From Mariprofundaceae bacterium (GTDB lineage Bacteria > Pseudomonadota > Zetaproteobacteria > Mariprofundales > Mariprofundaceae), in contig JAUZQT010000110.1 in NCBI GenBank assembly GCA_030950825.1, positions 1 to 11,170 of the forward strand: DNA of 11,170 bases. Direction: 5' to 3'. A program made the position numbers and the translations under genes. Below the pieces are notes generated by a model, which was not told where the DNA came from, did not search any database, and saw only the letters and a program-made list of their open reading frames with translations. Positions 1 to 5,604 of this stretch are shown here, piece after piece (positions within the stretch are counted from its first letter, which is position 1; each line of letters starts with the position of its first letter).

Positions 1-109
1 CAGCCCATCCCAAGCTTCAAACCATTGCGCTTTGTTTCAATACCTTCGCCAAGATTCAGCGCGTTTAGCGCAAAGCAAGCGAGTAACCATACCATTCTAG
101 AATATTGTG

Positions 110-158
110 GTATATTAAAAATAACATCCCCAAAACCCCAATGTTATTTTTAATATAC
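110..158. repeat. Perfect 18-bp inverted repeat with a C4A4C4A loop
   Basis: The left arm (110-127) and right arm (141-158) are exact reverse complements over 18 bp and are almost entirely A/T. The 13-nt loop at 128-140 reads CCCCAAAACCCCA, so the minus strand of the loop contains GGGGTTTTGGGG. There is no T-run directly after either arm, which argues against an ordinary terminator. It could be a cruciform-forming site, a miniature element or a protein-binding dyad. The function is not known from the sequence. Confidence 0.75.
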
Positions 159-230
159 GCTTTATAAATCAATGTGTTACAAACACTAGGTTTTTTTTAC
201 CAATGTATTCTCTAAAACTGGCGAAGGGAA

Positions 231-351
231 CTGGGTCAGGCTTTTCTATTATCATATTTATGCGACTTATAACGGGGGCATCCATTATTGCCATGCCAGA
301 ACAGTAGCGTGACTGACAAAAAGAATCAGCAAACAGGAAAGCCTGACCCAG
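231..351. mobile_element. 121-bp element with GGGTCAGGCTTT inverted ends, RAYT/REP-like remnant
   Basis: A 14-bp perfect inverted repeat bounds this segment. CTGGGTCAGGCTTT at 231-244 pairs with AAAGCCTGACCCAG at 338-351, and two more pairs follow after one mismatch. A smaller dyad, GGCAT (277-281) with ATGCC (293-297), lies inside. The right end is followed by a second GACCC-containing stretch near 358-364. As general knowledge, GGTCAGGxCTT-type inverted ends commonly flank REP-associated (Y1-type) tyrosine transposase genes. Here no transposase is present, so this would be a solo or non-autonomous remnant. There is no obvious target-site duplication, which suits Y1 transposition. The family assignment is inference. 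Confidence 0.45.
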
Positions 352-507
352 ACTTTTTGACCCGGCCTTTTATTTGACATCAGTATATGATAATAATCAA
401 AATTGTTCCCGTCTTTCTTTGGGTAGATGTTAAACCTTTCTCCTATTGGTATATTTCGTCATTAAACACATCACAAAATGATAAAATCCACCATTTTAAT
501 GCGTCAT

Positions 508-1392
508 TTATGACGTAAATACTGTTCCCACACCTTCATCGGTAAACATCTCTAAAATAACAGCATGCGGCACACGTCCATCGATTATATGCGCCTTATC
601 TACCCCACCCTCAACGGCATCCAAGCAGCATTGCACTTTGGGAATCATACCACCAGAAATGATACCATCTGAAATCCAGTCGCGGGCTTTTTCTGCCGTA
701 AAACTTGAGCACAACTTCTTATCTGCATCCAATACACCGGTTACATCTGTCAATAAAATAAGTTTGGCTGCATCAAGTGCTTGCGCCACAGCGCCTGCGA
801 CCAAATCCGCGTTGATATTATAGCTCTGCCCTTTACTCGTATCATAACCAACAGGGGCAATCACTGGCACAAAACGATCCTGTTCCAATAGCTCAAGAAT
901 GGCTGTATTGATTTTATGCACCTGCCCCACATGCCCCAAATCAATAATTTCAGGCACATCCAATTCAGGTGCATTCTTTTTTATGTGCAATTTCCGAGCG
1001 CAAATTAAACCACCATCTTTACCCGATAAACCAACCGCCTTACCACCCGCGCGATTGACATTGGCAACAATTTCTTTATTCACACGCCCAGCCAAAACCA
1101 TTTCCACAACATCCATGGTTTCACTATCTGTCACCCGCATACCATCAATAAACTTGGCTTTTTTACCAAATTGAGCCAATACCTTACCAATTTGTGGGCC
1201 TCCACCATGCACCACGACAGGATTAATTCCCACTTGCTTTAATAAGGTAATATCCATCGCAAAGCTAGATTTAAGCGCCTCATCAACCATGGCATTACCA
1301 CCATATTTGATAACAATGGTTTGGCCTGAAAAACGCTGCAAATAAGGCAAGGCTTCAATCAGTGTACCAGCTCGAGACATGGCATGCTTCAT
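508..1392 (-). CDS. argB: Acetylglutamate kinase (ArgB)
   Basis: This enzyme phosphorylates N-acetyl-L-glutamate with ATP, the second step of cyclic or linear arginine/ornithine synthesis, in the cytoplasm. The 294-residue protein is full length for the amino-acid kinase family. Visible signatures are VIKYGGNAM (27-35, substrate/ATP lysine K29), the glycine-rich VHGGGPQIG (61-69), the NINADLVAGAVAQAL segment (192-206) and the C-terminal IDGRVPHAV. The N-terminal extension before the kinase fold (about 1-22) resembles the N-helix of arginine-inhibited hexameric enzymes, so feedback inhibition by arginine is likely (inference). The start at 1390-1392 overlaps the stop of the upstream membrane-protein gene (ATGA), suggesting translational coupling. 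A second in-frame ATG lies four codons on (1378-1380). No other arg gene is in the window. Confidence 0.95.
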   Translation of the reverse strand: MKHAMSRAGTLIEALPYLQRFSGQTIVIKYGGNAMVDEALKSSFAMDITLLKQVGINPVVVHGGGPQIGKVLAQFGKKAKFIDGMRVTDSETMDVVEMVLAGRVNKEIVANVNRAGGKAVGLSGKDGGLICARKLHIKKNAPELDVPEIIDLGHVGQVHKINTAILELLEQDRFVPVIAPVGYDTSKGQSYNINADLVAGAVAQALDAAKLILLTDVTGVLDADKKLCSSFTAEKARDWISDGIISGGMIPKVQCCLDAVEGGVDKAHIIDGRVPHAVILEMFTDEGVGTVFTS

Positions 1393-1910
1393 GCTGCTTG
1401 CTCATCCCCAGAATCCTTTTTAGGAACCGTTACAGGCTCACAGTCCAGCATTATCTGCCACATCAATATTGTACCAGTCACAGCCAATGCCACGCCCAAA
1501 CTTAAGGCCGTATATGGATCGTTTGGATTTGCTATTTGCTTTCCCAGCGGGATAAATATCAATAATGCAGGAACCACCAAGGCTATCCTTGTCCAGCGCA
1601 CATCTTGTTTCAATAAAACGCAGGTTGCGCCAGGCACAGACATCAAAGCAAATAAAGTCAGTGAAATCCAATGATTTTCAAGATCAACCGATGTCAAACG
1701 CTGCCACACACCCAGATCAGAAGCCGTATCCAAACGCGTTTCAAATACAGCCGCCAGAACCAACAGTCCTACTCCAGACAGTATCCAGAAAACCCAGCCC
1801 AACCATCGGCGTTCGCGCACCAAGTGGTTCACCCATACGCCATTACCAATAATATACATCACGCCAGCAAAAAACATTCCCCAAGAAACAAACTCAAAAT
1901 TAGCCGTCAT
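1389..1910 (-). CDS. Small integral membrane protein of unknown function, upstream of argB
   Basis: I do not recognise this 173-residue protein. It has about five hydrophobic segments, roughly at residues 8-26, 39-56, 82-100, 107-124 and 134-152. Short basic or acidic loops separate them, and the acidic tail is polar (KKDSGDEQAA). No catalytic motif, cysteine cluster or transport signature stands out. The start is well supported: AAGGAGTT at 1916-1923 on the minus strand sits about five bases before the ATG. Its TGA stop overlaps the ATG of argB by 4 nt, so the two genes are almost certainly one transcript. An inner-membrane location is likely. Any link to arginine metabolism is only suggested by the overlap. 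Confidence 0.8.
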   Translation of the reverse strand: MTANFEFVSWGMFFAGVMYIIGNGVWVNHLVRERRWLGWVFWILSGVGLLVLAAVFETRLDTASDLGVWQRLTSVDLENHWISLTLFALMSVPGATCVLLKQDVRWTRIALVVPALLIFIPLGKQIANPNDPYTALSLGVALAVTGTILMWQIMLDCEPVTVPKKDSGDEQAA

Positions 1911-2096
1911 AAAAGAACTCCTTCAAATTCAGAGCCCGAACCATAACGATAAATATTTAATGCACCACCAGACAGCCCACTTTGCAGATAATCGCAAATG
2001 CAAACCAAACAACGTACACCAAACACGCTGCTGCTTTTTTAGCCTTCAATTGATTGTTTTTTAATCACCCATATTGACTTTATGACTACATGCTTA

Positions 2097-2126
2097 TTGA
2101 AAATAAATTTACTCCTCACATATAAT
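2097..2126 (+). promoter_or_regulatory. Sigma-70-type promoter candidate
   Basis: TTGAAA (2097-2102) and a perfect TATAAT (2121-2126) are separated by 18 bp, giving a predicted start near 2133. It lies upstream of the sigma-54 site and would give basal transcription of the porin-glnK-amtB genes. Its -10 region overlaps the possible IHF site, so the two promoters could compete. Confidence 0.55.
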
Positions 2127-2174
2127 CAATACATAACAATAACTTACTCCAATAGATGAAGTCGCAGCAAGAAC

Positions 2175-2190
2175 TGGCACGTCTATTGCT
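2175..2190 (+). promoter_or_regulatory. Sigma-54 (RpoN) promoter of the porin-glnK-amtB operon
   Basis: The sequence TGGCACG-N4-TTGCT matches the consensus TGGCACG-N4-TTGCW at every defined position. The invariant GG is at 2176-2177 and the invariant GC at 2188-2189, ten bases apart. Predicted transcription start is near 2201, about 53 nt before the porin start codon. Sigma-54 control by NtrC is the established mode for glnK-amtB operons. This placement implies nitrogen-limitation induction of all three genes including the porin. A clear paired NtrC enhancer was not found within 300 bp upstream. Confidence 0.88.
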
Positions 2191-2196
2191 AAATGT

Positions 2197-2216
2197 ACTA
2201 CAACATCCATTGTAGT
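2197..2216 (+). promoter_or_regulatory. Short dyad at the start of the porin leader
   Basis: ACTACAA (2197-2203) and TTGTAGT (2210-2216) are exact reverse complements around a six-base loop. The predicted sigma-54 start (about 2201) falls inside the left arm. The full hairpin would therefore form only on transcripts from the upstream sigma-70-type promoter. It may be an operator or a promoter-specific leader structure. Confidence 0.4.
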
Positions 2217-2253
2217 GGACGCACTATTTAAATCATACAAGGAGGATATTCTT

Positions 2254-3240
2254 GTGAACAAGACTATTCGTAACACACTTGCAGCAGCAATAACTTTGGC
2301 ATTCGCTGCTATGCCCGCACAGGCTGGCAGCATCAAAGATAAAGTAGATAACTTACAAATCAGCGGTTTTGTTGATACTTCGTGGAGCAGTACCAATGCA
2401 CAAGCAGGCGCAACGTCAACTGGTTTTGGCTTGGATCAAATTGAGTTAGATGTGGAATATAGTGAAGGCAATGTGGGCATGCGTTTTGATCTGCAATCAT
2501 CAGGTCAGGGTTTTGCAACTGATGCAATCGAACAAGGTTATGTATATGTAAATTTTTCTGGCGTGGGTGATGACGGCACAACATTCATGTTTGGTAAATT
2601 TAATGCACCAATCGGTTGGGAATTATTGGATGCACCAGATATGTATCAATTCTCACATGCTTTGGTATTTAATGAAGGCTTGCCAACCAATCTGACGGGC
2701 GCTTCACTTGCCGCAACTTTCGGCATGTTTGATGCGAACATTTATTATGCCGACCAAGTCGATACCAACGGCACAACAACAACGGGTATCCACAGTACCG
2801 GTCTTCGTTTCGGTATTAGCCCTTTAGAAGGTGCCAATATCGGCATTTCATATTTGAACACGACCAACCCTGGTAATGTTGCAGACATTACCCTTGATAT
2901 TGATTTTACCTATGATGCTATTGATAATTTACTCATTGGTGGTGAATACAACCAAGTGAAATCCGCAGGTATTACTTCAGGCGGTTATTTCGGCACTGTG
3001 CACTACGACTTCACTGAGCAAGTCGGTTTAACCTATCGCTATGGCACATTTGATGATGATACAAGCATTGCTGGCAAAGCAACATCCAACACGGTTGCGT
3101 TAACGAGTGTACTGGGTGGTGGTTTGGGTGCTTTATTTGAATACCGCAGTATCAACAACACTACTGCTACTAGTTTTATTGATGCACCTAAAAATTTCAA
3201 CACAAAAGTCTACGCCTTTGAAATGACATACGGCTTCTAA
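2254..3240 (+). CDS. Outer-membrane beta-barrel porin (BBP2/OmpL-like)
   Basis: This 328-residue protein probably forms an outer-membrane channel. I chose the GTG at 2254 because AAGGAGGATA (2239-2248) sits just upstream, and because the protein then begins with a textbook signal peptide. That peptide is MNKTIRNTL, a hydrophobic core and AQA, with cleavage predicted after residue 24. An in-frame ATG at 2215 would place 13 hydrophilic residues before the signal. The mature part alternates beta-strand-like segments rich in Gly, Asn, Thr and Asp, opens with LQISGFVDTSW, contains a GKFNAPIGWELLD segment and ends in YGF, the aromatic C-terminus expected for BAM-dependent barrels. The pattern resembles the BBP2/OmpL-like porin family. 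Being first in the sigma-54 operon with glnK and amtB suggests a role in ammonium or nitrogen-compound entry (inference). Confidence 0.85.
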   Translation: MNKTIRNTLAAAITLAFAAMPAQAGSIKDKVDNLQISGFVDTSWSSTNAQAGATSTGFGLDQIELDVEYSEGNVGMRFDLQSSGQGFATDAIEQGYVYVNFSGVGDDGTTFMFGKFNAPIGWELLDAPDMYQFSHALVFNEGLPTNLTGASLAATFGMFDANIYYADQVDTNGTTTTGIHSTGLRFGISPLEGANIGISYLNTTNPGNVADITLDIDFTYDAIDNLLIGGEYNQVKSAGITSGGYFGTVHYDFTEQVGLTYRYGTFDDDTSIAGKATSNTVALTSVLGGGLGALFEYRSINNTTATSFIDAPKNFNTKVYAFEMTYGF

Positions 3241-3259
3241 GTTAAATAGCAATCAATGA

Positions 3260-3294
3260 TAAGGGGTGGCTACGATCACAAGTGCCGCCCCTTA
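3260..3294 (+). terminator. GC-rich stem-loop between porin and glnK (leaky terminator or processing stem)
   Basis: The arms TAAGGGGTGGC (3260-3270) and GCCGCCCCTTA (3284-3294) pair over 11 positions with one G-U wobble, leaving a 13-nt loop. No T-run follows, so this is not a standard rho-independent terminator. It lies 20 nt after the porin stop and 41 nt before glnK. It could protect the porin message from 3' decay or lower transcription into glnK-amtB, giving unequal expression from a single promoter. Confidence 0.6.
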
Positions 3295-3334
3295 CAAATC
3301 AACACTCACAATAAATACCCAAGGGAGGAACATC

Positions 3335-3676
3335 ATGAAAATGATTACTGCAATCATCAAGCCATTCAAGCTAGATGATGTCAAAGATGCACTTGCTGAA
3401 GCAGGCATTACAGGCCTGACTATCACAGAAGTACGTGGTTATGGCCGCCAAAAAGGTCACACTGAATTGTATCGTGGTGCAGAATACAATGTTGATTTTG
3501 TGCCAAAAACTGAAATCAAGACAACTGTGACCGCCGAGCAATTGGACACAGTCGTCGATGCTATCGTGAAAGCTGCCTGCACTGGCAAAGTCGGTGATGG
3601 TAAAATTTTTATTACCAATATTGAACGCGTGATTCGTATCCGTACTGGAGAAGAAGACGCGGATGCATTGAGTTAA
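3335..3676 (+). CDS. glnK: P-II nitrogen regulatory protein (GlnK-type), first copy
   Basis: This trimeric signalling protein binds ATP/ADP and 2-oxoglutarate and blocks the ammonium channel when nitrogen is plentiful. The 113-residue length is normal. The T-loop (37-55) contains the uridylylation site Tyr51 within ELYRGAEYNVDF. The B-loop is TGKVGDGKIF (83-92), and the C-terminal RVIRIRTGE supplies the phosphate-binding Arg101 and Arg103. I start at ATG 3335 because GGGAGG lies just upstream and the protein then aligns with known GlnK (MKxxTAIIKPFKL). A longer in-frame opening from 3266 is not credible. It sits 12 nt before amtB, the standard glnK-amtB pairing. The symbol is assigned from that pairing. 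Confidence 0.95.
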   Translation: MKMITAIIKPFKLDDVKDALAEAGITGLTITEVRGYGRQKGHTELYRGAEYNVDFVPKTEIKTTVTAEQLDTVVDAIVKAACTGKVGDGKIFITNIERVIRIRTGEEDADALS

Positions 3677-3688
3677 AGGGAGATAACC

Positions 3689-4963
3689 ATGGAAGCAACT
3701 TTACAACAGGCTACTGGAGATATTCTCCAAGTTAAATACGCCCTAGACACATTCTATTTCTTAGTCATGGGCGCATTTGTTATGTGGATGGCGGCAGGCT
3801 TTTCAATGCTTGAAGCTGGCCTTGTCCGATCAAAAAACACTGCTGAAATTCTTACCAAAAACATTGTTCTTTATTCCATTGCATCCATTATGTACATGAT
3901 TGTCGGTTATAATATCATGTATGGTGATGCTATTTCTTCCATCATCCCTGGTCTTAGCTTTGGTCTAAGTGTAGACAATACAGCCGATGCTGTCTTAGCG
4001 GCTGGTGAAGGGGCACCTTACTACTCAAAATTGGCTGATTTCTTTTTCCAAGTTGTATTCGTTGCGACAGCGATGTCGATTGTATCGGGTGCTGTTGCTG
4101 AGCGCATGAAGCTATGGGCATTCTTTGCCTTTGCCATTGTTTTTACTGGATTTATTTACCCAATCGAAGGCATGTGGAAATGGGGTGGCGGCTTCTTAGA
4201 CGCGGCTGGATTCCTTGATTTTGCTGGTTCGGGCGTGGTTCATATGGCTGGTGCCACTGCTGCTTTGGCTGGTGTTCTCTTGCTTGGCGCACGCAAAGGG
4301 AAATATGGCAAAGATGGAACAGTTCATGCAATTCCTGGCGCGAACTTACCGTTGGCAACCTTGGGTACTTTTATACTCTGGATGGGCTGGTTTGGCTTCA
4401 ATGGCGGCTCTGAATTGATTGTATCCAATATTGATGAAGCCAATGCGGTTGCGATGGTCTTTGTGAATACCAATATGGCTGCTGCTGGTGGCTGTGTGGC
4501 CGCCTTAATCTTTGCTCGCCTTTGGTTCGGAAAAGCTGATTTAACCATGGCGCTCAATGGCGCACTGGCAGGCCTGGTTGCCATTACTGCGGAGCCTTTA
4601 ACACCATCGCCTGAGTTGGCGACATTGATTGGCGCTATTGGTGGTATCATTGTTGTGGCTTCCATTGTAACACTGGATAGTAAATTTAAACTTGATGACC
4701 CAGTTGGCGCAATATCCGTGCATGGTGTGGTTGGTGTTTGGGGACTATTGGCTGTATGCCTCAGCAACCCAGATGCACATTTGGGCACGCAATTGATGGG
4801 TATCGGCGTGATTTTCACTTGGGTGTTTGCGAGCAGCTTCGTTGTTTGGATGATCATCAAATCTGTGCTCGGTATTCGTGTATCAGAAGAGGAGGAGTAT
4901 GAAGGCCTTGATGTTGGTGAATGTGGTTTGGAAGCTTATCCAGAATTCACCAAAGGGAGTTAA
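3689..4963 (+). CDS. amtB: Ammonium channel AmtB
   Basis: This inner-membrane ammonium channel of 424 residues should have 11 membrane spans and act as a trimer. Visible hallmarks are AGFSMLEAGLVRSKN (36-50), SIVSGAVAERM (130-140), the pore histidines His185 (in GSGVVHMAG) and His345 (in VHGVVGVWG), and the GARKGKYGKDG loop. The cytoplasmic tail, SEEEEYEGLDVGECGLEAY, matches the conserved P-II-docking region of AmtB proteins. No signal peptide is evident, and the first roughly 18 residues are polar. AAAGGGAG precedes the ATG. It is co-transcribed with glnK (12-nt gap) and, by the sigma-54 promoter, with the porin. The rho-independent terminator follows about 100 nt downstream. It differs strongly in sequence from the second Amt at 5605. 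Confidence 0.95.
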   Translation: MEATLQQATGDILQVKYALDTFYFLVMGAFVMWMAAGFSMLEAGLVRSKNTAEILTKNIVLYSIASIMYMIVGYNIMYGDAISSIIPGLSFGLSVDNTADAVLAAGEGAPYYSKLADFFFQVVFVATAMSIVSGAVAERMKLWAFFAFAIVFTGFIYPIEGMWKWGGGFLDAAGFLDFAGSGVVHMAGATAALAGVLLLGARKGKYGKDGTVHAIPGANLPLATLGTFILWMGWFGFNGGSELIVSNIDEANAVAMVFVNTNMAAAGGCVAALIFARLWFGKADLTMALNGALAGLVAITAEPLTPSPELATLIGAIGGIIVVASIVTLDSKFKLDDPVGAISVHGVVGVWGLLAVCLSNPDAHLGTQLMGIGVIFTWVFASSFVVWMIIKSVLGIRVSEEEEYEGLDVGECGLEAYPEFTKGS

Positions 4964-5064
4964 TCTGAATAATTACTGCGAAACAACGTTCTGAAATACT
5001 TTTTCAAGTCAGAGCAATAAGCCCATGCAAAGGTGTTTCTGATAAGGAAAAGTACAGAAAGTAG

Positions 5065-5119
5065 AAGAGGAGGCAGACTGAGAGCCGCGTAAAGGCGACT
5101 CTTATCTGCCTCTTTTTTT
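5065..5119 (+). terminator. Rho-independent terminator after amtB
   Basis: GAGGCAGA (5070-5077) pairs with TCTGCCTC (5105-5112), with further A/G-to-T pairs extending the base of the stem. An imperfect inner helix joins GAGAG near 5080 to CTCTT near 5099. Seven T residues (5113-5119) follow directly. It separates the sigma-54 operon from the second P-II/Amt pair, so the second pair should have its own promoter or depend on read-through. Confidence 0.85.
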
Positions 5120-5191
5120 ATACAAATTTAGACATTATTATTGTTATTCGGCATCCTCCCCGTGTTGTCCAGTTCATAGGAGGAAAATTAC

Positions 5192-5533
5192 ATGAAAAGA
5201 ATCACTGCGGTTATCAAGCCATTCAAACTTGATGATGTAAAGGATGCACTACTTGAAATTGGCATCAGCGGCATGAGCATTTGTGAAGTTCGTGGCCACG
5301 GACGTCAGAAAGGCCACACAGAATTGTACCGTGGTGCAGAATATAATGTTGATTTCGTGCCAAAAACAGAAGTTTCGACCGTGGTCACAGCAGATCAACT
5401 TGATGCGGCTATTGAGGCCATCATCAGCGCAGCACGCACGGATAAAATTGGTGACGGAAAAATATTTATTACCGATGTTGAGCGTGTTATTCGTATCCGT
5501 ACTGGTGAAGAAGATAGCGACGCATTATCGTAA
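5192..5533 (+). CDS. P-II nitrogen regulatory protein, second copy
   Basis: A second P-II protein of 113 residues, with TAGGAGGAAAA just upstream of its ATG. By hand count it differs from the first copy at 25 of 113 positions. Residues 37-60, covering the whole T-loop with Tyr51, are identical. The two proteins should therefore meet the same uridylyltransferase and similar Amt surfaces, and mixed trimers are conceivable. One notable change lies in the nucleotide-binding B-loop: Gly84 of the first copy is Asp84 here (TDKIGDGK), next to the ligand-binding Lys85. It precedes the second Amt gene by 71 nt. Whether it is better called glnB or glnK cannot be settled from the sequence. Its position beside an Amt gene favours a GlnK-like role. 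Confidence 0.93.
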   Translation: MKRITAVIKPFKLDDVKDALLEIGISGMSICEVRGHGRQKGHTELYRGAEYNVDFVPKTEVSTVVTADQLDAAIEAIISAARTDKIGDGKIFITDVERVIRIRTGEEDSDALS

Positions 5534-5534
5534 C

Positions 5535-5561
5535 TATTCAGGCTAGGTTAAATGTTTAGCC
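5535..5561 (+). repeat. TATTCAGGCTA repeat with GGCTA/TAGCC hairpin
   Basis: TATTCAGGCTA (5535-5545) recurs within the 18-bp repeats at 9261-9278 and, inverted, at 11095-11112. Here GGCTA (5541-5545) can pair with TAGCC (5557-5561) to make a small hairpin in the gap between the second P-II and second Amt genes. It is probably one member of a dispersed intergenic repeat family. With only 11 shared bases here, chance is possible. Confidence 0.4.
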
Positions 5562-5604
5562 CGCATGATTCGGAGCGCCACCAATAATATTTAGGAGATC
5601 CATA

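Larger units (their letters stand above)
1..507. other. Gene-poor left flank with two inverted-repeat structures
   Basis: I find no convincing gene in this stretch. It holds a perfect hairpin (110-158) and a 121-bp element with inverted ends (231-351), described separately. The first 95 bases are open on the minus strand from an ATG at 93-95 and run off the window edge. No ribosome-binding site precedes that ATG, so I do not call it a gene. Bases 352-507 are AT-rich and lie downstream of argB, which ends here. I see no clear rho-independent terminator for argB. A short dyad, CGTCA-TTTA-TGACG at 502-515, covers its stop codon but has no T-run. Confidence 0.6.
1911..2253. promoter_or_regulatory. 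Divergent regulatory region between the membrane-protein/argB pair and the porin operon
   Basis: This 343-bp gap contains no gene. Its right half carries two rightward promoters (2097-2126 and 2175-2190) and a short leader dyad (2197-2216), listed separately. A sequence one base off the IHF consensus (AATCAA-N4-TAA, 2124-2136) lies about 40 bp before the sigma-54 -24 element, where a bending site would be expected. A lone TGCACCA at 1961-1967 matches half of an NtrC site, but its partner half is absent. I found no convincing leftward promoter for the 1910 gene. Confidence 0.5.

Noticed and set aside
1..95. Minus-strand open frame starting at ATG 93-95 and running off the left edge (begins MVWLLACFALNALNL)
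   Set aside because: Only 31 codons are visible, there is no Shine-Dalgarno, and the reading resembles no family I know. The plus strand is also open here.
1961..1967. TGCACCA as an NtrC enhancer
   Set aside because: Only one half-site is present and no inverted partner lies at the proper spacing.
2215..2253. Upstream ATG start for the porin at 2215
   Set aside because: It would put 13 charged or polar residues before a normal signal peptide, and the strong SD at 2239-2248 points to GTG 2254.
3266..3334. Upstream ATG start for the first P-II
   Set aside because: The 23 extra residues are translated from the intercistronic hairpin and are absent from the P-II family. The SD and family alignment support 3335.
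4324..4860. Long minus-strand open frame inside amtB
   Set aside because: It is antisense to a clear channel gene and has a composition typical of a shadow frame.
5069..5083. GG-N10-GC spacing before the second P-II
   Set aside because: It falls within the terminator stem and lacks TGGCAC and TTGC context.
5140..5175. Possible sigma-54 site before the second P-II (GG near 5150 with GT ten bases on)
   Set aside because: The invariant -12 GC is not present and the flanking bases do not match, so no sigma-54 promoter is called for the second module.
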